Below are positions 1-8,700 of a stretch of DNA of 64,000 nt, piece by piece (the first letter of the stretch is position 1; every line of letters begins with the position of its first letter). The notes under the pieces were generated by a model. The model was not told where the DNA came from, ran no database searches, and was given only the letters and a program-made list of their open reading frames with translations. Source of the stretch: Chitinophaga silvisoli (GTDB lineage Bacteria; Bacteroidota; Bacteroidia; Chitinophagales; Chitinophagaceae); contig NZ_QTJV01000008.1 of NCBI RefSeq assembly GCF_003412465.1, forward strand, positions 186,001-250,000, in the 5' to 3' direction. The translations under genes were made by a program, and so were the position numbers.

Positions 1-3000
1 CGGCCTGCAGGCCAGCGCCGTAAGCACCGGGTTTGGAACCGAATACGCGAAAGAGGGATCGCTTGTGTGCTTTAGTTTCATCCAGTCCTTTATTGATCCA
101 TTCCTGTTTTTCGGCAAGGTAGCGTTTGCGGATAGGGTTTTGTTCAGGCGGCTCATCCAACAAGGCGACCTTTTCTACGACTGCATTCAGCAAAGAGATC
201 ACATCCGGAAATGCATCGCGGAAAAAACCGGAGATGCGGAGCATGACATCGATGCGTGGCCGGCGCAATTGTATAAGAGGTATAATTTCAAAATCAGAGA
301 CTCTCCTGTTGGCCGCCTGCCATACAGGTTGTACACCCATGAGAGCTAAGGCCTGTGCAATATCATCACCGCCGGTACGCATGGTACTGGTTCCCCAGAC
401 AGACAAGCCTATAGATTCAGGATAGTCACCATGCTCCTGCATGTAGCGATTGATAATGAGGTTCGCGCTCTTTACGCCCAGGCTGTATGCGGCCTGCGTG
501 GGAATGGCACGCACATCTACAGAGAAAAAATTCTTTCCTGTAGGCAGTACATCTATGCGACCACGGGTAGGTGCACCGGAGCTGCCACTCGGTACATAAC
601 CGGCATCTAAACCATGGAGGAGGTTAGATATTTCCGCAGTAGTGTTTTGAATTTTTGGTAGTGTATGGGTGAGGATCTGCTGACAATAAGCTGTTGTAAC
701 AGGCAGGTCCATCGCCCTTCCATTCAGGATGTCTTTGACAAGTAGTTCCAGTACTTCCACCGCATCGCCGTAATTGCGGCAATGTTGGAATAAAGGATGT
801 TCGTTTTTAAAAGCTGTTTCGTATTCACCTGTTAAGGGATCGAATGCCAGTTTGAGCTCTTCAGCTGCCACCTGGGTAATCCCTTTTTGTCCGGAGACAG
901 GCACACGATGCAAGGCAATCAACAGATCGGTGAGCTGTTCATTTTCAGGTGCCTTGCCTAAGATGTGCAGGCCATCACGGATCTGGGCTTCTTTTAGATC
1001 ACAGAGATACGCATCCAGTTTCAACAGTAAGGTATCTATGTCTGATACGGCGGTCTGCAAGTCTGTTTCCAGGCTGGCTTCTTTTACCAGCTGTGTTATT
1101 TGTGTGCGGATCATAGCTGTACGCTTTGGATCCACACTGGAGGCTTCGTAATATTCATCGATCAGGTGCTCGAGCTTAGTGAGCGTACCGTAATTTTCCG
1201 CCCTGGTCATGGGAGGAATCAGGTGATCGATGATGATGGCGTGGGTACGGCGCTTGGCCTGTGTACCTTCTCCCGGATCGTTCACAATGAAGGGATAAAA
1301 ATGCGGGACAGCACTCATCAGGACAGCAGGGAAACAACTTTCTTTGCTCAAAGCCACACTCTTGCCTGGCAACCATTCGAGGTTGCCATGCTTGCCACAA
1401 TGGATGATAGCATCTGCCCTGAACACTTCATTTACCCAGCAGTAATAAGCAAGGTACCTGTACGCAGGGGCTAAATCGGGGGAGTGATAAATTGCTTTTT
1501 CATCCTGATTATAGCCACGGGCAGGCTGTATGCTTACGAAAATGTTGCCTAAGAGGCAGCCGGGGATGATGAGATCTTCTTCCTGTGGAAAGCCCCATTG
1601 ACTAATAATTTTTTGCTGTAACCCGGGCGACAGTGTATTGAAATATTGATCAAACTGATTTTTTTCGATACTAATCTGGTATGGACGGTAGAGCGTGGTA
1701 TCAGTATCGTTAGTAACGTAATGTGTGATGAGGTTAATTAGTTCTTCGCTGCTGCCGGGAATATAATCACCCGTATTATAGCCATTTGCTTTCAGCGCCT
1801 GTAAGATTCCAACAATACTTGCAGGAGTATCCAGTCCTACCCCATTTGCCAGGCGGCTATCCTTATTAGGATAGTTAGGCATGATGAGGGCAATGCGTTT
1901 TTCCTTTTCCTTTTTTCGTCCTAATTGGATCCAGTTATTTGCAAAGTCTACGACAAAATCACAGCCTTCTTCATGCGTGCTGTATTGAAGAAGATCTGAA
2001 TCAGTCAGCGCATCTCTGCCTACAGCAGACTTGAATGAAATAGCGGTTGTAATAATGCGTCCGTCTATCTCGGGCAGTGCAATATTCATGGCTACATCTA
2101 CGGGTGTGAGGCCAAAGAGGTGCTGCTCCCAGACTTCCCTGGTACAGGCCGCGAAAATAGCCTGTATAACAGGTATATCGAGATTATCGAAGATGAAACG
2201 TTCATCCTTGTCCATGGATTTGATAGAAAAGCTGGTGGTGTTGATGAGCACCTTTACTTTCCCTTTCAGTAGGGATTCCAGTTCCAGTAAACTATGCTGA
2301 TCGCGAAGGTTGCTCACGAATGCAATGACGGGTTTTAAGCCTTTGGCGGCTATTGCATTTACCAGGTAATAAACGGGAGCAAGATTATCTGCCAGGTAAT
2401 GTGTCTGGTATACAAGGATAGCTATGTCTGCCGAATAAGTGTCCGCCTGGATCATTCCCTGATCCGGATGGAATAAAAACAGGTCAGCAATTTTTTGAGG
2501 GGAAGCATAAGCTATGTCCAGCTTAAACAAATGGTGAAAGATATAGGCCAATCCATTTTTCAGATTGTGCTTACCGCCGGCGCAGCAATACTTCCAAACA
2601 GTGTCGGCAATGGTCACGTCAACAGTAGAGCTATTCAGCAATTCTACATCGGGGGCATCGTAACCGGGCAGGAAGAGTACGGGAATGTTGTTTTGCTCAC
2701 AGGCAATGCTAATGGCTTCGAATAAATAAGGATAGTAATTCCTGCCGCCCAGCAAGCGGCATACCACCAGTTTTGCATGGCAGATCACTTCCTCTACATA
2801 TTTATCGATCGTCAGTTCCTGCTTCAGGTAAACCAGGTTGGCAATTCGCAGGGATGGGAGCTGTGGGTGGGTCTGGTGCAGTTCCCGGTAAGCATTGTTC
2901 AGTGAATGGATCTCCGTATCGGCAGCAGAGAGAAATACGATGTCTCCTATTGATTGCTGTATGTGGAAGACCCCTTCCCCGTTGGGGTTCCACCCACCGG

Positions 3001-3022
3001 GGATTGTTGGGATCAGGTGCAT
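1..3022 (-). CDS. cobN: Cobaltochelatase subunit CobN-like (magnesium chelatase H family), 3' end cut by window edge
   Basis: Reading the minus strand from an ATG at 3022 gives an open frame of about 1007 codons that runs off the left edge without a stop. It begins MHLIPTIPGGWNPNGEGV. Family-typical stretches are visible, for example IALIMPNYPNKDSRLANGVGLD near residues 375-395, HCGKHGNLEWLPGK near residue 525, and ESIGLSVWGTSTMRTGGDD near residue 880; these match the CobN/BchH large subunit that inserts Co(II) into hydrogenobyrinate diamide, or a related metal into a tetrapyrrole. The usual family length is about 1200-1300 residues, so roughly 250 are missing. Its start lies one base after the stop of the CobW-like gene, so the two are almost certainly co-transcribed and translationally coupled. 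No CobS or CobT partner is visible. A BchH-type or ChlH-type role cannot be excluded from this fragment, but the CobW neighbour favours cobalt. Confidence 0.9.
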   Translation of the reverse strand, partial: MHLIPTIPGGWNPNGEGVFHIQQSIGDIVFLSAADTEIHSLNNAYRELHQTHPQLPSLRIANLVYLKQELTIDKYVEEVICHAKLVVCRLLGGRNYYPYLFEAISIACEQNNIPVLFLPGYDAPDVELLNSSTVDVTIADTVWKYCCAGGKHNLKNGLAYIFHHLFKLDIAYASPQKIADLFLFHPDQGMIQADTYSADIAILVYQTHYLADNLAPVYYLVNAIAAKGLKPVIAFVSNLRDQHSLLELESLLKGKVKVLINTTSFSIKSMDKDERFIFDNLDIPVIQAIFAACTREVWEQHLFGLTPVDVAMNIALPEIDGRIITTAISFKSAVGRDALTDSDLLQYSTHEEGCDFVVDFANNWIQLGRKKEKEKRIALIMPNYPNKDSRLANGVGLDTPASIVGILQALKANGYNTGDYIPGSSEELINLITHYVTNDTDTTLYRPYQISIEKNQFDQYFNTLSPGLQQKIISQWGFPQEEDLIIPGCLLGNIFVSIQPARGYNQDEKAIYHSPDLAPAYRYLAYYCWVNEVFRADAIIHCGKHGNLEWLPGKSVALSKESCFPAVLMSAVPHFYPFIVNDPGEGTQAKRRTHAIIIDHLIPPMTRAENYGTLTKLEHLIDEYYEASSVDPKRTAMIRTQITQLVKEASLETDLQTAVSDIDTLLLKLDAYLCDLKEAQIRDGLHILGKAPENEQLTDLLIALHRVPVSGQKGITQVAAEELKLAFDPLTGEYETAFKNEHPLFQHCRNYGDAVEVLELLVKDILNGRAMDLPVTTAYCQQILTHTLPKIQNTTAEISNLLHGLDAGYVPSGSSGAPTRGRIDVLPTGKNFFSVDVRAIPTQAAYSLGVKSANLIINRYMQEHGDYPESIGLSVWGTSTMRTGGDDIAQALALMGVQPVWQAANRRVSDFEIIPLIQLRRPRIDVMLRISGFFRDAFPDVISLLNAVVEKVALLDEPPEQNPIRKRYLAEKQEWINKGLDETKAHKRSLFRVFGSKPGAYGAGLQA

Positions 3023-3023
3023 A

Positions 3024-4061
3024 TTAGTTTAACTTTTCGTGTAGCAATGCGGACAGGTCTTTCCCTACCAGCTCATCGCCAATGAATACCAGGCTGGTTT
3101 TGCGGGTTTCATTTTCTTTCCATTTCCGGTCAAAGTAATGGTCGAAACGATGGGACACGCCCTGCAATACCATGCGCATAGGTTTGTTTGGAATATCGAT
3201 AAAGCCTTTGATGCGGTAGATCTCATGTTCAGCTACCATTTCTTTCAGGGCAGCTACCAGTGATTCCGGTGTATGCGGTGCCGTTACGGTAACCACGATG
3301 GAGTCGATATCGTCGTCGTGGTGGTGATCCAGGCCATTGGCATGATCCTCTTCGTGATGAGAGTGGCGGCTTTCCAGGTCGTCTTCGGCAGCAGCTTTTA
3401 CACCCAGCAGTACGTCAGCAGGCAGTTCACCATTGGTAGCGGTTACCATCTTCACATTCGGACGGAGCCTGCTGCTGATGACACCTGTCACTTCTTCGAA
3501 CTGCAAGCCTTCCAGCAGGTCTTTCTTAGTTAATACTACGAGGTCAGCACAGGAGAGCTGGTCTTCGAAAAGCTCTTCGATCGGAGTTTCATGGTCCAGA
3601 GAATCATCGGCCAGGCGCTGTGCCTGTACACGCTCGCGGTCACAGATTTCGCCGGTGGCCTGACCTACCAGGTCTACGACAGTTACTACCGCACCTACGG
3701 TGATCTGCGATTTCAGATCTGGCCAGTTAAATGCATGCAGCAGAGGTTTGGGCAATGCCAGACCGGATGTCTCTATGATAATATGATCGATGGTATCTTT
3801 TCTTTCCATTAACTGCAGCATTACCGGCAGGAATTCCTCCTGTACCGTGCAGCACAGGCAACCATTGTTCAGTTCCAGTACATCCTCTTCATTAGAGCAG
3901 CAGGATTTGATCAACTCACCGTCGATACCCATTTCTCCAAATTCATTTACAATCACTGCGAGACGACGACCATTGGCATGCTGAATCAGGTTACGGATAA
4001 GGGTAGTTTTTCCGGAGCCTAAGAACCCCGTAATGATGGTTACTGGTATTTTGGAAGTCAT
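3024..4061 (-). CDS. cobW: CobW/COG0523 family metal-chaperone GTPase
   Basis: This 345-residue protein is a G3E-family P-loop GTPase. The Walker A motif GFLGSGKT is at residues 12-19. The family CxCC metal-binding motif appears as NNGCLCCTV with C68, C70 and C71. The guanine-specificity motif TKKD sits near residue 178. A histidine- and aspartate-rich loop (HSHHEEDH and HHHDDD) lies near residues 233-252, followed by the CobW C-terminal domain. Members deliver Zn, Co or other metals to client enzymes at the cost of GTP. Here the gene is first in a two-gene operon with a CobN chelatase subunit beginning one base past its stop, which points to cobalt supply for corrin synthesis; this substrate is inferred from context. 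The 78-base gap to the divergent gene at 4140 is too short for a cobalamin riboswitch, and none is seen. Confidence 0.93.
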   Translation of the reverse strand: MTSKIPVTIITGFLGSGKTTLIRNLIQHANGRRLAVIVNEFGEMGIDGELIKSCCSNEEDVLELNNGCLCCTVQEEFLPVMLQLMERKDTIDHIIIETSGLALPKPLLHAFNWPDLKSQITVGAVVTVVDLVGQATGEICDRERVQAQRLADDSLDHETPIEELFEDQLSCADLVVLTKKDLLEGLQFEEVTGVISSRLRPNVKMVTATNGELPADVLLGVKAAAEDDLESRHSHHEEDHANGLDHHHDDDIDSIVVTVTAPHTPESLVAALKEMVAEHEIYRIKGFIDIPNKPMRMVLQGVSHRFDHYFDRKWKENETRKTSLVFIGDELVGKDLSALLHEKLN

Positions 4062-4139
4062 GTTATTGTTTTTGTGTAGGGCGCTAAATTACGGGATTTT
4101 TGTATACTTTTACCGGCCCCGTTTAAACCCATTCATACC

Positions 4140-5129
4140 ATGACACATTTTCCAGTAGTTAGTTCCATTTTGTCGGCCCGGTACCTGGTCCCTTTATTCC
4201 AGGTAAAGTATAATTTTAGTCGTGACACGACCTGCAGATTGCTGAAAGCAGGTGTAAACCACACTTATCTCGTTACAGATGGTGATCATAAATATATCTT
4301 CAGGATTTATTGCATCAACTGGCGTACGAAACAGGATATTGCCGAAGAGATCCGGCTTTTAAATTTATTGCGCGCCCATGAATTGCCGGTGTCTTATCCG
4401 ATCGCAGATTTTGACAATGATTATATGCAATTATTGCATGCACCGGAAGGTCTGCGTATTGGTGTCATGTTTTCCTTTGCTCAGGGAGAAAAGATTTTAC
4501 AGTTTTCTGAAGAATTGCATTACAAAATGGGTGTTACAGTCGCTCGCATTCACCAGGTGACAGCAGGATTCAAACTGGACAGAGTGGAGTATACACCTTC
4601 TGTGATGGTAGTTGATTCATTCGAAAGAATAAAAGGCTATTTGCCCATTGAGACGGAGGAGATGCAATGGATGCAGCAGGCACAGGACTATTTACTGAGG
4701 TTGTATGCAGGCATCGATCATAGCAAAGTAAGACATGGTGCTGTGCATATGGATATGTGGTTTGACAACATCAATATTGACAAGGAGGATATCACCATTT
4801 TTGATTTTGATTTTTGTGGTAATGGCATGTTGTGCTATGACCTGGCTTATTATATTTTGCAGGTATATAGTACGGAAAAGGAAAATATGGATGTGTGTAA
4901 AACAAAGGTGGCAGCTTTCCTGGAAGGGTATGCATCTATAACAAGGATCTCTGACGAGGAAAAGGCATTGTTGCCGGCACTGGGAATAAGTATGTACTTC
5001 TTTTACCTGGGCATTCAGTGCCAGCGGTATGAAGACTATTCAAATATCTTCCTGAATGAAGTATACCTGAAACGGTATATTAAGGTGCTGGTGAAGAAAT
5101 ATGCGGAATTAAATGAGCTGGCAGTCTAA
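4140..5129 (+). CDS. Phosphotransferase-family (APH/choline kinase fold) small-molecule kinase
   Basis: The 329-residue protein has the aminoglycoside phosphotransferase fold. The Brenner catalytic motif reads HGAVHMDMWFDNINI, with probable catalytic base D205 and N210, followed by the metal-binding IFDFDF segment (D222, D224). An N-terminal lobe with GVNHTYLVT and a lysine-containing YIFRIY strand fits ATP binding. Such kinases phosphorylate aminoglycosides, homoserine, choline or other small molecules, and the sequence alone does not tell which. There is no neighbouring resistance or amino-acid gene. The M81-like gene starts 76 bases downstream on the same strand, so the two may be co-transcribed. 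The start ATG at 4140 gives the usual length; the gene is divergent from cobW. Confidence 0.8.
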   Translation: MTHFPVVSSILSARYLVPLFQVKYNFSRDTTCRLLKAGVNHTYLVTDGDHKYIFRIYCINWRTKQDIAEEIRLLNLLRAHELPVSYPIADFDNDYMQLLHAPEGLRIGVMFSFAQGEKILQFSEELHYKMGVTVARIHQVTAGFKLDRVEYTPSVMVVDSFERIKGYLPIETEEMQWMQQAQDYLLRLYAGIDHSKVRHGAVHMDMWFDNINIDKEDITIFDFDFCGNGMLCYDLAYYILQVYSTEKENMDVCKTKVAAFLEGYASITRISDEEKALLPALGISMYFFYLGIQCQRYEDYSNIFLNEVYLKRYIKVLVKKYAELNELAV

Positions 5130-5205
5130 AATCATTCAATATTTTATAAAAAACTATCAGTTTCTGAATACTTTTCGGGCTATCTATGTAAAAAAGCGAG
5201 CATCT

Positions 5206-6762
5206 ATGAAACGTGTGTTTTTTCTAATGGCGGGTTATTGTCTCATTGGCGGTACTGTTTTGGCACAGCAAAAGCTACCAAGGATTGCGATTGCAGGTCT
5301 GGCAATTGAGTCCAGCACCTTCTCTCCTGCTACCTCAGATGAAGCGGCTTTTAAGGCGCAGTATGGGAATGAGGTATTCAGGACATATCCATTTATGTCG
5401 GCAGATTCGCCTTTGCGCAAAGCAGCGGTATGGTTTCCCACTATTACCGGACATGCATTGCCCGGCGGGGCGGTAACGAAAGAGGCCTATGAGTCGCTGG
5501 TAAGAAAAACGCTGGATTCATTGAAAAAACACCTGCCCTATGATGGATTGTATTTTGACATTCACGGGGCAATGAGTGTGGTGGGGATGGAAGATCCCGA
5601 GGGAGATTTCATAGTGCGGATCCGTAAGGTAGTAGGGAGCAAAACGCTGATCAGTACATCCATGGACCTGCATGGGAATGTGAGTTGGAGACTGGCGGAG
5701 AATACAGACCTGATAACCTGTTACCGGATGGCACCACATGAGGATGCGCTGGATACGAAGGAAAGAGCGGTGCGGAACCTGATAGAGCGGCTGAAAAACG
5801 GGAAAGGCAAACCGGCTTATAAGGCATGGATTCCTGTGCCCATCTTATTGCCCGGAGAGAAGACTTCTACACGTATAGAACCGGGCAGGAGCCTGTATGC
5901 GCAGGTAGCCCCGGCTTCCAGACAAGCGGGTGTAATTGATGCAGCGATCTGGATTGGGTATGCCTGGGCTGATGAACCACGTAACCATGCGGTGGTGATG
6001 GTGACGGGTGATGATAAGACAGCTGTGACTACTGAAGCAGAGAAACTGGCAAAGAGTTTCTGGGATGTGCGAAATCAGTTTGAGTTTGTGGCACCTACAG
6101 CCAGTTTGCAGGAGGCGCTGGATGCGGCGGTGAAGAGTGATAAACATCCTTTCTATATCAGTGATTCAGGTGATAACCCAACTGCGGGTGGTGCGGGCGA
6201 TGTGACGTGGACATTGACACAGATCCTGGCACGTCCTGAATTTAAATCAGAGAATGGGCCCAGTTTGATTTATGCGAGTATCCCGGGTCCCGATTTTGTG
6301 AAGAGGGCAATTGAGCTGGGTGTAGGTAAGCATATAGAAGCGGAGGCAGGTGCGAAGGTAGATGCGAGGTTTGCAGGGCCGGTGAAGTTGTCCGGAACAA
6401 TAACATCTATTGAGTATGGTGATAAGGATGCGGCAGTGGAAGTGGTAGTAAAGGTGGGGAGTGTATATGTGATCGTGACGCAGAAGCGGAAACCCTATCA
6501 TAAGGAAATTGATTTTACGAGGTTGGGATTGAATCCACGCAAGGCGGACATTGTGGTGGTGAAGATTGGGTACCTGGAGCCGGAACTGTATAATATGAGA
6601 GCGGATTGGCTACTGGCGCTGACACCGGGAGGCGTGGATCAGAACCTGGATCGATTGGGATATAAGCATATTACACATCCGATGTTCCCGGTGGATAAGG
6701 AGATGAAGGAGCCGGATCTGAAGGCGAGATTGGTACCGGCTGCGGATAAACTGAAGGATTAA
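5206..6762 (+). CDS. M81 family metallopeptidase / MlrC-like, exported
   Basis: The protein of about 518 residues starts with a signal peptide (MKRVFFLMAGYCLIGGTVLAQQ), which decides the start at 5206. An upstream in-frame ATG at 5113 lies inside the preceding gene and would bury the signal. The MlrC N-terminal domain follows, with GLAIESSTFSP, YFDIHGAMSV, STSMDLHGNVS and PHEDALDT segments, which carry the acidic and His residues expected for Zn binding. The C-terminal MlrC domain includes SGDNPTAGGAGDVTW and SIPGPDFVKRAIELGVGKH. The named family member MlrC hydrolyses linear microcystin peptides, but most homologues in soil bacteria have no known substrate. A signal peptide suggests a periplasmic role. 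A hairpin repeat element follows the stop. Confidence 0.87.
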   Translation: MKRVFFLMAGYCLIGGTVLAQQKLPRIAIAGLAIESSTFSPATSDEAAFKAQYGNEVFRTYPFMSADSPLRKAAVWFPTITGHALPGGAVTKEAYESLVRKTLDSLKKHLPYDGLYFDIHGAMSVVGMEDPEGDFIVRIRKVVGSKTLISTSMDLHGNVSWRLAENTDLITCYRMAPHEDALDTKERAVRNLIERLKNGKGKPAYKAWIPVPILLPGEKTSTRIEPGRSLYAQVAPASRQAGVIDAAIWIGYAWADEPRNHAVVMVTGDDKTAVTTEAEKLAKSFWDVRNQFEFVAPTASLQEALDAAVKSDKHPFYISDSGDNPTAGGAGDVTWTLTQILARPEFKSENGPSLIYASIPGPDFVKRAIELGVGKHIEAEAGAKVDARFAGPVKLSGTITSIEYGDKDAAVEVVVKVGSVYVIVTQKRKPYHKEIDFTRLGLNPRKADIVVVKIGYLEPELYNMRADWLLALTPGGVDQNLDRLGYKHITHPMFPVDKEMKEPDLKARLVPAADKLKD

Positions 6763-6767
6763 TTTTT

Positions 6768-6876
6768 AGAGAGTGTATCAAAAGTAATTTGAACGCATTG
6801 AGAATTTTAAAAACAGGAATTCTCTCCGCCAGGGACCCAGATTAAATCCGGGAAATTTACTTTTGATACATTCTCT
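6768..6876. repeat. Dispersed hairpin repeat element, copy A
   Basis: The outer arms, AGAGAGTGTATCAAAAGTAA at 6768-6787 and its near-complement ending at 6876, pair over about 23 bases with one insertion and one mismatch. An inner hairpin GAGAATT/AATTCTC lies between them. A clearly related sequence is found at 53877-53988, with the shared blocks GTATCnnAAGTAATTTGA and GATTAAATCC. Both copies sit between convergent genes. It may be a MITE-like or REP-like mobile remnant, or a bidirectional transcript-end structure. Confidence 0.75.
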
Positions 6877-6896
6877 TTTATAAACAATAAGATGCT

Positions 6897-7307
6897 TCAT
6901 TTCAGGTAATCTGCCAGAATAGTAGCAATTTCATTGTCTACCTCTCCGGATGCACCACTGATGCCAACACCCCCTACCACATGGCCTCTGTGAATGACGG
7001 GCACACCGCCTTGTAAGGGCAGGATATTTGGCATAGACACCATGGAAGTAATTCCGGTATTGATAAAATCTTCAAACGTCTTGCTGGGAGCTTTTAGTAA
7101 GGCAGCGGAATGTGCTTTGCCAATAGCAACATCGATAGTTACTAAAGGAACATCGTCCATGCGCAGGAAAGCGAGTAAGGCCCCTGCCCTGTCCACGATG
7201 GCAATTGAGATTTTCACATTACGTTCGGTAGCAAGTTGAAGTCCAAAATCGATAAGTGTTTGTGCCGCTATAAATGTAAGGTCGTGCACGGTTTGTGTGT
7301 AGTCCAT
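6897..7307 (-). CDS. GlcG/HbpS family (DUF336) heme-binding-like protein
   Basis: A 136-residue single-domain protein with the GlcG/HbpS/PduO-C fold signatures: SIAIVDRAGALLAFLRMDDVP, a KAHSAALLKAPSKTFED helix, LPLQGGVPVIHRGHVVGGVGISG and a C-terminal helix. Members bind heme or cobalamin, or act as redox-linked accessory proteins; the true ligand here is unknown. No signal peptide is present, so it should be cytoplasmic. It lies 61 bases behind an FMN reductase gene on the same strand, and the pair may form an operon with a redox theme (inference). Its 3' end faces the hairpin repeat element. Confidence 0.82.
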   Translation of the reverse strand: MDYTQTVHDLTFIAAQTLIDFGLQLATERNVKISIAIVDRAGALLAFLRMDDVPLVTIDVAIGKAHSAALLKAPSKTFEDFINTGITSMVSMPNILPLQGGVPVIHRGHVVGGVGISGASGEVDNEIATILADYLK

Positions 7308-7368
7308 TTTATTATTTTATAAATCCTGTCTTTTTGTTTTTAACCATACACTTGCTGGATTAAACTGG

Positions 7369-7923
7369 TTAAGCATTTTTATTGAACCAGTCAATATAGG
7401 CATTCACTGCTTTGGCAATAAACTCCTTTGTATCTCCTGCTTTCAGATCTCCTTTCTCATCAAACAGCTCATTTGATTTCTGGATGTACACTTCAGGTTG
7501 TTGCATAACAGGGATGTTGAGGAAAACAAGGCATTGGCGAAGGTGATGATTGGCTCCGAAGCCACCGATATTACCTGGGGAGTTGCTGAATACGGCACCT
7601 GGTTTTCCTGTCCACACACTTTTGCCGTAAGGTCTCGAGCCTACATCGAGTGCGTTTTTAAGTGCCGCAGGGATGGACCTGTTGTGTTCGGGGGTGACGA
7701 AAATAATCCCGTTTACGGATTGTACTGCATTTCTGAATGTGAGGTAGGAAGCAGGTACCTTGTGATGATCATCAAAGTCCTGGTTGTAGATGGGCAGCTC
7801 ATCAATGGGGATGATTTTGAACTCAAAGCCGGCGGGGGCCATTTGAAGGATGCCATTGGCAATTTTCTTTGAGAATGACTCTTTGCGCAGGCTGCCTGCG
7901 ATAATGCCTATGATCTTGCTCAT
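7369..7923 (-). CDS. NADPH-dependent FMN reductase family protein
   Basis: About 184 residues starting MSKIIGIIAGSLRKESFSKK, where GSLRKESFS is the flavodoxin-like FMN phosphate loop. The second flavin-contacting segment, TPEHNRSIPAALKNALD, and a SNSPGNIGGFGA loop are also present, as in the ArsH/ChrR/azoreductase-like NAD(P)H:FMN or quinone reductases. The ATG at 7923 is chosen because the extra 14 residues of a longer reading frame are not conserved-looking. It is cytoplasmic, reducing flavin, quinones or xenobiotics. It precedes the GlcG-like gene by 61 bases. Confidence 0.88.
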   Translation of the reverse strand: MSKIIGIIAGSLRKESFSKKIANGILQMAPAGFEFKIIPIDELPIYNQDFDDHHKVPASYLTFRNAVQSVNGIIFVTPEHNRSIPAALKNALDVGSRPYGKSVWTGKPGAVFSNSPGNIGGFGANHHLRQCLVFLNIPVMQQPEVYIQKSNELFDEKGDLKAGDTKEFIAKAVNAYIDWFNKNA

Positions 7924-8151
7924 AATTTTGCTTTTTAGCTTATACCACGGCAATGATAGTGCCATGGGATGCTTTTACAAAGGTGGGGAATGTAAGAGGA
8001 GGAGGTTGGTACATTTTCACAATTTATTAGTATTTATTTTCGATGAGGGCAAAGGAGTCAATTAGCAGGGGAAAAAAGTTTTAAAAAAAATATCAAAAAG
8101 TGCAACCTTTTTTTCTAAAATGGGACTAATATATACAAACCAGGGTAAAAC

Positions 8152-8700
8152 TTGACAGATAAGGAACTAATACAAGCGGTTTTAAATGGTAATAAACAGG
8201 CCTTTGGAGTAATCATTAAACAATCAGAAGGACTTGTTGCCCAGATCATGTTTAAAATGATCACGGATGCGCATGTTCGAAAAGATTTGGTGCAGGAGGT
8301 GTATATAAAGGTGTATACTTCACTGGGGGAGTTCAGGTATCAGTCGAAGTTAAATACCTGGATTGGTGGGATAGCGTATAAAACTTGTCTAAAGTATTTG
8401 GAGAGGCGGCCGGTGGAGGCTTTGGAGGTGATGGAGGGGGATTTTCCTATAATGGAGGCAGGCATGGCGGCAAAGGTGATGACACAGAAGGAGCTGGCGG
8501 GGATATTGCAGGAGGCGATAGATCAGTTGTCGCCGATATTCAGGACTTTAGTGACGCTGTATCATCAGGAGCAGATGAGTGTAGAGGAGATTGTGGGAGT
8601 GACGGCGTTGCCGGAGGGGACGGTAAAGAATTATTTGTATAGGGCGAGGAAGTTATTGCAGAAGAGTTTGTTGGAGAAATATAAAAAAGAAGATTTATGA
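8152..8700 (+). CDS. ECF-type RNA polymerase sigma factor
   Basis: The 182-residue protein has sigma region 2 (KDLVQEVYIKVYTSLGEFRYQSKLNTWIGG, about residues 44-75) and region 4 with a helix-turn-helix (QLSPIFRTLVTLYHQEQMSVEEIVG followed by PEGTVKNYLYRAR). The start must be the TTG at 8152: a stop codon lies two codons upstream and the next Met is at residue 33 inside region 2. It overlaps the following anti-sigma gene by four bases (ATGA), which indicates translational coupling. The pair most likely controls an envelope or stress response, but the signal is unknown. Confidence 0.88.
   Translation: MTDKELIQAVLNGNKQAFGVIIKQSEGLVAQIMFKMITDAHVRKDLVQEVYIKVYTSLGEFRYQSKLNTWIGGIAYKTCLKYLERRPVEALEVMEGDFPIMEAGMAAKVMTQKELAGILQEAIDQLSPIFRTLVTLYHQEQMSVEEIVGVTALPEGTVKNYLYRARKLLQKSLLEKYKKEDL

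Noticed and set aside
65..2993. Many short open frames on both strands over 1-3000
   Set aside because: They lie across one continuous minus-strand CobN frame that runs off the left edge; codon content and family motifs support only that one.
4062..4139. Cobalamin riboswitch upstream of the CobW-CobN operon
   Set aside because: The gap is only 78 bases and shared with a divergent gene; no B12-box-like sequence was seen.
5113..5205. Longer N-terminus for the M81-like protein
   Set aside because: It overlaps the preceding gene and would place 31 residues before an obvious signal peptide.
8152..8157. TTGACA read as a sigma-70 -35 box
   Set aside because: It is the TTG start codon and following codons of the ECF sigma gene; a stop precedes it and Bacteroidota promoters use a different consensus.
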